Positions 47,601 through 55,340 of a stretch of 64,000 nucleotides of DNA are shown here, in pieces. A program made the position numbers and the translations under genes. The stretch's first letter is position 1. Every line of letters begins with the position of its first letter. Source of the stretch: Parapristionchus giblindavisi (Eukaryota; Nematoda; Chromadorea; Rhabditida; Diplogasteridae); assembly GCA_943737045.1 (NCBI GenBank), contig CALSFV010000442.1, positions 62,001 through 126,000 on the forward strand. The letters are read 5' to 3'. A model generated the notes under the pieces. It had not been told where the DNA came from, made no database searches, and saw only the letters and a list, made by a program, of their open reading frames with translations.

Positions 47601-48044
47601 TATTTTAAAAGCGTATCACTTTGAGCGAAATACGCAGTACGAACACGGTAGTTATAAACGATTCCAAATATCTTGTGCAAATACCATATTACGTTACATT
47701 ACGCAGAATATTCGCACCTGCTTTCTATATAGGAAGGTTTAGGTTACAAGACACTATTCGCATTATCTTGTTCTTTACTGTCGCAATTGTGATTTTAACC
47801 AACATATTATTTACTAGTTGAATTCCATAAAATTACATCCTTATCGTAAAACAACGTTGCATGTTTGGGGCGTATCGCATAACCAAATTTCAGTAGTTTT
47901 ATAAAATTTGTGAACGTAGGAAATGCCCAAATCCTAAATTGCTTAGTAATACAATTTAATCAATTTTTTTACATTTCATCTTCTTATCCTTTCGATGTTC
48001 ACTGATATTTTATATATGCATATTCTTATGCTACACCGGGTATA
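47601..48044 (+). mobile_element. Probable LINE 3' end (family 3)
   Basis: Shares block order with 35800-36480: CCATAAAATTACATCCTTATC, then TGTTTGGGGCGTATCGC and a tail with TTCGATGTTCACTG and ATATTCTTATGCTACACC. Coding remnants are too decayed to name. It abuts the 3' end of the minus-strand LINE that follows. Confidence 0.4.
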
Positions 48045-48208
48045 GTAAATTAAGTTTTCGGCCATTTTCTTGTACGTATGCATGTGATGACTCTAATAAT
48101 ATTTTTTTATCATTTCTTACAGAGAGGTTACTTATGGTGGGATAAAATAGAGAAATTTGAGCGTGAAATAAAATATGAAGAAATGTAGTATGCACTGCAA
48201 TTACTTGA

Positions 48209-51058
48209 TCACAGCGACATTTTTCGTACGAAAGAACAAAACATAATTGGGTTGGGTTGACTAACAATACTATTTTCGAAAGAATTCCATAAAGGTACAA
48301 TACGATTACTAATAAATGAGAGATAGTGAGAAGTGGATGATCGATATGTTCTAAGTTTCATATTATGGCCACGAGTACGGGTAATTGTGTTGGAAAAAAG
48401 AAACAATGAGCGAGGGTCTAAGTCTACAAAATTGTGGATAATCTTATATGTAATGATGGTGTCGTTTTGGTTTCGTCTACATTCTAATGAGGGGAAGTTG
48501 AGCTTGAGTAGACGATCGTTGTAGTCAGCGTATGGTAAGTGGCACTTCCGAAACACGTGTCTGGAATAATTTCGAAGGACGGACTCAATTTTAGACACGT
48601 GCATATTTAACTGGGGATTCCATAACTCAGAGCAAAACTCTAAAATGGGTCTAACGTACACTGTAAACAGTCGTGCATATACTTTAGGGTTTTTAGACAT
48701 AAAAGATCGAAGTATGAAGGCGCACCGAGATTTTGCCTTAGTGGCAATGTTAGTAATATGTTCATCAAATTTAAGTCTGTTGTCATAGGTTACTCCTAAG
48801 TCTTTTATTGTGGAAACAAGCGGTAAGTTGGATGAACCAAGAGTGAAAGATGCATTGGGATGATTTGGACCAACATGCATTACTACTGTTTTTGTAGTCG
48901 ACATGGACAGACCCCATAAACGAGACCAGTGGAATAAGACATTTAGTGCAGTTTGCAGGGCAGATGGGTCCTCTATACTGTACAACTTTATGTCATCAGC
49001 ATACATACAACATGACACTTTAGAAGGCAGTAACGATGGAATCTCACTGATGTAAAGAGAGAACATAAGTGGACCTAAACATGAACCTTGAGGCACTCCA
49101 CTATTAACTGAGTAGACGATAGAATCCGACTGATTTATAGATACATATTGACTTCTATTGCTAAGAAAAGAAGCAAGCCATGCAAGTAGACGTCCTTTTA
49201 CTCCAAATTTAGAGCATTTCTCGATTAATAGATTGATAGGAATCGTATCAAATGCTTTACTAAAATCAATAAATGCTACTGAAATGTATTTTTTCTGATT
49301 TAAAGCAGCGTGCCAAGTAGAAAAACTAGATAACAAACAAGAAGAACATGACCTTTTGTGACGAAACCCATGCTGTTCGTCTGGCAGTAACCCGTTATTG
49401 GAAAGATAGTGAGTAATATCATGACAAACAATTCTCTCCATTATCTTAGATGCTGAACATGTTAAGGATATAGGTCGGAAGTTGGTTACATCACTCTTTG
49501 AACCGTTTCTCTTGAATACGGGTTTGACTTTGGCAGTGCGCCATATAGAGGGAGTTTGAGCAAGAAGAAGAAAACGTTCAAAGAGTATAGACAGCGGAAC
49601 GGAAATTTGATCCGTGGTTTTTTTCATAAAAAGATATGTGATGTTATCGGGGGTAGATGAATTCTTGTTTGGAAGTTTTCTGATTATGGAGGCAACACGT
49701 GCAGGAGTGAACATAACATAATCAATGGACTGTTGCGTGAATTCTTCAATTGAAGGAATAGAATATGTTGAACTATTGAAGGAACGACTGAAGTAGTTGG
49801 CAAAAGCATTTGCCTTGTCCTTATCATCAGTTAAGGGATCGCCATTAGTATCTATAATGCAACCAATATCATGCGATTGATCTTTGATTCTATCACCAGA
49901 GAATTTGTAGAACTTCTTAAGATTCGGTTTACTTAATAGGGATCTTTCACGTGCTCTTCTGGTTTTCCTAAATGAGTCATGCAGTCTCTTATTGAGACGA
50001 CGGAAAGGGGCTAGACCGATACGATGACGTCTTCTGTAGAGTCTTCTGCATCGCCTTAGAATATTGAGTGTTGATGGAGATAGATGTGCTTTATGAGGGA
50101 CGACTCTTCTCAGAGGTATATATTCATCTAATATACGATGAATGTGGTTAGTAAATAAACCATACAATGTATCGGCGTCTTGTTGACAGCTGGAGAGTAG
50201 TGAGTACCAATCAATACTAGCTATTGCGAGTTGCACAGATTGCCAGTTTGTGTTTCGATAGTCATGCACTAGAATAGGACGAGATTTAGGGAGGGATGCA
50301 CGTAAATTGAAAGAGACGATAGAGTGATCAAGCTTAGGAAGGGGATGAAGGACTCTAGTGGATGATATCATTGATTGATTTGAAGTAAATACAAGATCCA
50401 ATGTATTGTTTTCTCTAGTTGGATAATTGACGCATTGATGAAGAGAGTGTGAACGACAAAAATCAATGATAGAAGATGAGTGTGAAGATAGAGTGCGATT
50501 TGATTTACTGCGCATTGATATCCAATCGATATCTGGACAATTGAAATCGCCCATCAGAACATAGGGGTAAGGTGATTCGCAAATTGTATCAGAAACATGG
50601 GATAGACATTCTGAAAAGCTTTCAGAATCACAACTGGGACTTCGATAAACGATGAATATCTGAATCTGGATGTTATTAGGCAAATGTATACGAACACCCA
50701 AAGATTGGCAATATGAAGAGAAAGACAGTGAAAAGATTTGACTGGATTGAATGGAGGAATGGATAAGTAGAGCGACACCACCGCCATGTCGATCTCGATC
50801 AGAACGATAGACAGAATAACGAGACATAGATAGCATAGAATTAGAGATTGTAGACGGACAAGCCCATGTTTCTGTTAGGCCAACAATATAATATGAGAAA
50901 GTTGATAGAAAATCATCGAGATAAGGTATCTTATAGCCAATACTTCTAGTATTTATGAGACAAGAGGAGATATAGTCGTTGGCATTGCGTTGTGAGGGAC
51001 TTAATGATGAAGGAGGACTGGGCAAGAGAGAGGATGGAAGAGCCAAGTGAGAAGATAC
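48209..51058 (-). CDS. LINE ORF2: endonuclease plus reverse transcriptase
   Basis: About 945 residues. Endonuclease landmarks: NTRSIGYKIPYLDDF, GLTETWACP (catalytic Glu), SDRDRHGGGVALL, YRSPSCDSE, VLMGDFNCPDIDW (catalytic Asp and Asn), YPTRENNTLDLVF and LDHSIVSF (catalytic His). RT landmarks: FRPISLTCSASK, FIDFSKAFDTI, NSGVPQGSCLGPLMF and YADD at about 48991-49006 on the plus-strand numbering. A C-terminal IRPILEFCSELWNP-like segment follows. The frame has no ATG before the endonuclease catalytic Glu; the first Met is about residue 70. The frame is continuous with ORF1 apart from one TAG (51059-51061). Role: target-primed reverse transcription of its own RNA. Confidence 0.9.
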   Translation of the reverse strand, partial: VSSHLALPSSLLPSPPSSLSPSQRNANDYISSCLINTRSIGYKIPYLDDFLSTFSYYIVGLTETWACPSTISNSMLSMSRYSVYRSDRDRHGGGVALLIHSSIQSSQIFSLSFSSYCQSLGVRIHLPNNIQIQIFIVYRSPSCDSESFSECLSHVSDTICESPYPYVLMGDFNCPDIDWISMRSKSNRTLSSHSSSIIDFCRSHSLHQCVNYPTRENNTLDLVFTSNQSMISSTRVLHPLPKLDHSIVSFNLRASLPKSRPILVHDYRNTNWQSVQLAIASIDWYSLLSSCQQDADTLYGLFTNHIHRILDEYIPLRRVVPHKAHLSPSTLNILRRCRRLYRRRHRIGLAPFRRLNKRLHDSFRKTRRARERSLLSKPNLKKFYKFSGDRIKDQSHDIGCIIDTNGDPLTDDKDKANAFANYFSRSFNSSTYSIPSIEEFTQQSIDYVMFTPARVASIIRKLPNKNSSTPDNITYLFMKKTTDQISVPLSILFERFLLLAQTPSIWRTAKVKPVFKRNGSKSDVTNFRPISLTCSASKIMERIVCHDITHYLSNNGLLPDEQHGFRHKRSCSSCLLSSFSTWHAALNQKKYISVAFIDFSKAFDTIPINLLIEKCSKFGVKGRLLAWLASFLSNRSQYVSINQSDSIVYSVNSGVPQGSCLGPLMFSLYISEIPSLLPSKVSCCMYADDIKLYSIEDPSALQTALNVLFHWSRLWGLSMSTTKTVVMHVGPNHPNASFTLGSSNLPLVSTIKDLGVTYDNRLKFDEHITNIATKAKSRCAFILRSFMSKNPKVYARLFTVYVRPILEFCSELWNPQLNMHVSKIESVLRNYSRHVFRKCHLPYADYNDRLLKLNFPSLECRRNQNDTIITYKIIHNFVDLDPRSLFLFSNTITRTRGHNMKLRTYRSSTSHYLSFISNRIVPLWNSFENSIVSQPNPIMFCSFVRKMSL

Positions 51059-52153
51059 CTACAGATTAGGAGAGAAAAGTTCCACATCACTGTCTCCACC
51101 ACTTTCCATTTCCACAACTGCTGCACTAGGAGATACATTCTTTTTATCTTTCTTAGTGGATGCAGGAGGCTTATCATCAGTGTTTCTCTTACGAGTCAAA
51201 CTTCGGCCAGCCCTGCTATCCACTGATGTACCTCTACCTCTTCCTCTTCCTATACCACCACGACCTCTAACTGTCGTAGGTGATCGGAAAGGAGTACGAG
51301 TAGTGGATGGAGCAGGTGTGGAACCAGAGAGAGGAGGGAACATAGAGACAGAGAGAGTATTGGGCGCAGAAGAGGAGGAGGTCGAGGCTCCGCCCACTTG
51401 ATCTCTGATCTGCTTGTTCTTTTCGAGTGCAGCCAAAGACCGAGGTGGCAGAGCTCGAGGGCTGGACAACTGGATTATTGCTAAGTCTCTAACAACAAAC
51501 TGGAGCTGACCAGCTTGAGAGTTCTTAATACCTGCTTCACGGCGGAGCTCCCGATCCATTTTCAACTCGTCCGTAGTGTAGTCACGTCTTAGGTAGCAGT
51601 GTGGAGATCCGGTCATCAGTCCAATACGCTGCTTCCTTGCCAATCGAATGAATCGTTCTTGAAGTGAATGATTAGGTAGCTGAATCTTCAATACACGATC
51701 ATGATTAGACCCTTCCTTTCTTATTGGAGGGTGTCTATGACAAGAGATGGAAATACTATTGAGCTCAGGGTCATTAATAGCTCTGATGACCCTTGCCATA
51801 AACTCACGATCGTGTTGGTCTGTTTCTTCTTGGGTACTCCTCTCAGACAGACCAACTAAGACAGCTCTCGTAGCCTTGTCTTTTATGGTTTCCGTGTTAG
51901 CGATATCTCGGCGAATCTGGGTCTGCGTAGACTTGACGTGTTCAACCAGAGTAGCCAGAGTCGACGTAATTGCATTAAGTGTTTCTACTAGCTTACTATC
52001 ACTCTGTCTACTCTTAGCTTCCACAGAATCGAATCGCTTACCCATCAACTTTACCGACTCCCTAAGATCGTTCATGATCTCTCGGTCCTCAATGCGTTGC
52101 TCCTTGATCTCATTGATGAGGGCAAGAATGACATCATTGGATAGAGTAGACAT
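51059..52153 (-). CDS. LINE ORF1: RNA-binding coiled-coil protein
   Basis: 364 residues starting MSTLSNDVILALINEIKEQR. Residues about 10-110 form a charged heptad-like region consistent with a coiled coil (MNDLRESVKLMGKRFDSVEA). Residues about 115-240 resemble the RRM-like domain of LINE ORF1 proteins (RAVLVGLSERS, RVLKIQLPNHSLQERFIRLA, and GSPHCYLRRDYT). The C-terminal 120 residues are rich in Ser, Pro, Gly and Arg with an RGRGGIGRGRGRG tract, suited to RNA binding. Stops with TAG, in the same frame as ORF2. The expected role is packaging element RNA into particles for ORF2. Confidence 0.85.
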   Translation of the reverse strand: MSTLSNDVILALINEIKEQRIEDREIMNDLRESVKLMGKRFDSVEAKSRQSDSKLVETLNAITSTLATLVEHVKSTQTQIRRDIANTETIKDKATRAVLVGLSERSTQEETDQHDREFMARVIRAINDPELNSISISCHRHPPIRKEGSNHDRVLKIQLPNHSLQERFIRLARKQRIGLMTGSPHCYLRRDYTTDELKMDRELRREAGIKNSQAGQLQFVVRDLAIIQLSSPRALPPRSLAALEKNKQIRDQVGGASTSSSSAPNTLSVSMFPPLSGSTPAPSTTRTPFRSPTTVRGRGGIGRGRGRGTSVDSRAGRSLTRKRNTDDKPPASTKKDKKNVSPSAAVVEMESGGDSDVELFSPNL

Positions 52154-52632
52154 TAGACCAAAGGATCAATGAAAGGGAGAGAGAGACAAGAGTTGGGAAG
52201 ACGGAACTAGACAGGTCAAAGAGTGAGAGTGGCAGAGATGCCAGAGAGGACGACACAAACAATTAGGGACAGACACGAACAAATACACTACAAGTAGTGA
52301 TTCTGATGGAAGATCAAGAGCCGTCTCAGATCTCAGCAATCAACCAAATCAATCTTTCAATCAATTATTTTCCCTGTGATTGGAATGGCAACCAACTATG
52401 AAAGTAGGCTACAAAACTCAACAGAGGGTATAATGAATGGGAAGCCTGTCACGAGGACGTATGGCCACGGGGAATATCGTTTGCTACCCTTGAAGCCGAA
52501 ACGGCCAGGGTAAGTTGGGGGGAATGTGAGATTGGCTCAAATGAGGTAATTGGAGAGCTCGGGAGGACACAGCCTCACTCGAGATAGACAGAGAGGGTCT
52601 ATGAGACAGAGAGGGTCTATGAGACAGAGAGG

Positions 52633-52828
52633 GTCTGGTATTTTGAAACTTAAAGTCTACTTAAACTCCGCACTTTAAGTAGACTTTAAGTAAACTTAAA
52701 GTAAAACGCAAGTCTACTTAAAGTGGTGTGGTATACTGTAATGTATTTCGTCAAATGTTCTTTCACTTTAAGTTTACTTAAAGTCTGCGACGTAATTTAA
52801 GTAGACTTTAAGTTTCAAAATACCAGAG
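52633..52828. mobile_element. Hairpin MITE, TCTGGTATTTTG ends
   Basis: Close relative of 19548-19755: TCTGGTATTTTGAAACTTAA pairs with the right end TTAAGTTTCAAAATACCAGA, and the interior is again AAGTCTACTTAAA and its complement around GTATACTGTAATG. The left end coincides with the 5' end of the LINE. Confidence 0.7.
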
Positions 52829-53101
52829 GAACTGCCTATGTAATACATAATCCGAAGTAAAATTCAAGTATCGAATCATCTGTACTCATTGTTCGATTTC
52901 TTCTTTCTTTGATTGTTATTTTGCTAATTTTGTTAAGTATCCGGTGCAGCCTTTCAATATTCTCAGAAGTTTACTTCTGCATATATTACTTAGGCTGCCC
53001 TTATGTCTCATATATTTTAATCACTTTTGAAAAAAAAATGCAGATAAGTGGAGTGGATATTTCTCCGTTCAAGGATAGCGTGTTGAGGTCATATGACTTA
53101 T

Positions 53102-55275
53102 CACGGGTCTCCTGTAAAAGTGTATCAAAATCGACCCCTTTTGCTACTAGGAAAAATTTTTTCTATCGGATTTCGATGAAAGTCGATTGGTGGATGCGGT
53201 TGGGGGTCATGAGAAGGCCTATCGACTTGATTTGGCCATTATCGATTTTTTGTGATCTACCACGGAAATTGTCATAACTCGGTTCATTTTCATCGTACAG
53301 AGACCGGAAAGGTGTCATTCAAATCGTATTAGTATGCTCTACAAAAAGTTTTTCGGAACACAATGGCGGAAAACCCGTCTTCAATGTGTTTCACCCGAAA
53401 AACTGATTTTTTGAACACAAAAGTGCGTGTTTCTCGAAAATTTCTCAGAAACACAATGAATTTTATTTCACCAATGGATTCGCCGTACCAGATATAGGGT
53501 TCGTATGTAGTTCATTCGACTTATCTCTGGCTTCCCGATATCGAAATACTAAGTACTCCCGGACTTCGTCATTTTTCTGATAAAAATGGCTTTTTCGACT
53601 ATAAATCGCTTAAAAAAGGTCCTAGAAACTATTTCAAAAAGGGAAAATGAAGCTCTCAACGAGCACAACAAAATATATTTTTATGATTATCACGCTAGAG
53701 ATGATCATTTCCGAGCTATAATACGATTTACTCATTTGAGGGAAAAATCATTCCAAATTTCTGTTATCTTTGTACACATTCGATATTTTAGTAGCATAAT
53801 TTTATGAAAAATTGCATGAGTTAGATTACTTTCACGCAACATAAAAAATAGAAATTGAGAATTCAGCAGCGGTTTCATTTACTGATTGAATACGAGTTCA
53901 CTGGATATGTCAGGGGCATCATTCGTGAACAGATCGTTCTTCTCGTTGTGCATCCAATCGTAGATCTCGTCAGGGGTGATAATCCGATCATCCTCGTGTA
54001 CTGCCACTTCATCCTCGATGAATGCTCCATCCTCATCTGACTCGTTTTACCACTCATTGATGAAGTCCTTGACAAGCGCCACACGTCTTTTGGTTGTGGC
54101 CCTCGCCACTGCTTTCTTTCCCTCTTCTTGCTTCTTCTTTGCAAGAAGAGTCCGAATGAGGTTCTTAATCTGGCTGTTGTCCATTCTCTGAGCAGGCTTG
54201 ATGTCTGGTCTGGCTCTCATTCTCTTCTCGGCATCTTCGGGTCTCAGCTTATTTCTTGTCTTGTAGAATTCATCGAAGAGATCGACCACCAGTTGTCTCG
54301 CAACGGGATCGTAGGGGGCGCTCTTCTTCCGAGTGCGAAGTGCCCATCCCATGGGTCTCGGATTCTTCGGTGTCTTCTCGTACTCCTTGAACGACTCCGA
54401 TAGAGGGGCGATTCCGACTCCTTGCTGAACCTCCTCAGCATTCTCTTGTTCAAAAAAAACAGCATTCAAAAAACGCTCTCTATGACGCGAAATAGAGATG
54501 GGATTGGTAATGGCTGTTTCAGTCTCGGGGGACTTTGAGAGCATTCATAATAAAGTGCATAGAAAACCTACTAAAACACACGAGAAAAAATGACAACAGA
54601 TTCAAAATCGCAGAAATTCGGAATGATTTTTCCCTCAAATGAGTAAATCGTATTATAGCTCGGAAATGATCATCTCTAGCGTGATAATCATAAAAATATA
54701 TTTTGTTGTGCTCGTTGAGAGCTTCATTTTCCCTTTTTGAAATAGTTTCTAGGACCTTTTTTAAGCGATTTATAGTCGAAAAAGCCATTTTTATCAGAAA
54801 AATGACGAAGTCCGAGAGTACTTAGTATTTCGATATCGGGAAGCCAGAGATAAGTCGAATGAACTACATACGAACCCTATATCTGGTACGGCGAATCCAT
54901 TGGAGAAATAAAATTCATTGTGTTTCTGAGAAATTTTCGAGAAACACCCACTTTTGTATTCAAAAAATCTTTTTTTTTCAGGTGAAACACATTGAAGACG
55001 GGTTTTTCGCCATTGTGTTCCGAAAAACTTTTTGGAGAGTATACTAATACGATTCGAATGACACCTTTCCGGTCTCTGTACGATGAAAATGAACCGAGTT
55101 ATGGAAATTTCCGTGGTAGATCACAAAAAATCGATAATCAGCGATTTTGACCGAATCAAGTCGATAGACCTTCTCATGACCCCCAACCGCATCCACCAAT
55201 CGACTTTCATCGAAATCCGAGAGAAAAAAAATTTCCTAGTAGCAGGCGTTCATACACTTTTACTGGAGACCCGTG
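53102..55275. mobile_element. 2.17 kb foldback transposon with about 660-base TIRs
   Basis: Arms 53102-53764 and 54611-55275 are inverted copies differing at a few percent of positions. The outermost bases are CACGGGTCTCC and GGAGACCCGTG. TTAT lies directly outside both ends, a plausible four-base target duplication. CAC...GTG ends with four-base duplications recall the Chapaev branch of the CMC superfamily, but no transposase is present. A single gene-like frame (minus) occupies the unique centre. Each arm also has the same 60-codon frame (MAFSTINRLKKVLETISKRE) pointing inward: 53586-53807 plus and 54519-54788 minus. Confidence 0.75.
53879..54544 (-). pseudogene. Orphan protein inside the foldback transposon, one in-frame stop
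   Basis: A frame from ATG at 54542-54544 gives 165 residues, with ETETAITNPISISRHRER near the start, a basic middle (LRTRKKSAPYDPVARQLVVD, RMRARPDIKPAQR, LLAKKKQEEGKKAVARATTK), and FINEW before TAA at 54047-54049. The same frame continues open for 55 more codons with a strongly acidic composition (NESDEDGAFIEDEVAVHEDD) to a second stop at 53879-53881. A basic helical region plus acidic tail suggests a nucleic-acid-binding or transposition accessory protein, but this is inference; no family is recognised. The TAA could be a one-base change from GAA. The arm frame just upstream may supply a first exon. Confidence 0.5.
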
Positions 55276-55289
55276 TTATCTGATATCTG

Positions 55290-55340
55290 CGACATTCATA
55301 TATTTTTTGTTTACTTATCCATCAGTTAAAACATGAATAA
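55290..55340 (-). mobile_element. LINE 3'-tail remnant at the start of chemoreceptor copy C
   Basis: TTTACTTATCCATCAGTTAA followed by AACATGAATAACGAAAGG matches the reverse complement of the LINE 3' UTR at about 46545-46590 (TTTACTTATCCATCAGTTTA, AACACGAATAATGAAAGG) with few mismatches. It runs into the coding sequence of the receptor. The match stops where paralogous receptor sequence resumes (CTTCCTTATGCACTT). Confidence 0.65.

Larger units (their letters stand above)
48045..52632 (-). mobile_element. Full-length two-ORF LINE, CR1/Jockey-like
   Basis: 5' UTR about 52154-52632 (including three units of GACAGAGAGGGTCTATGA at 52588-52635), ORF1 51059-52153, ORF2 48209-51058, then a 3' UTR to about 48045. 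Both ORFs are free of internal stops and frameshifts, so this may be an active or very recent copy. The 3' end is not marked by a clear tail and its position is approximate. The 5' end lies directly against a hairpin MITE (52633-52828). Confidence 0.8.

Noticed and set aside
51747..52172. 141-codon plus-strand frame rich in Ser and Leu
   Set aside because: Antisense shadow of LINE ORF1.
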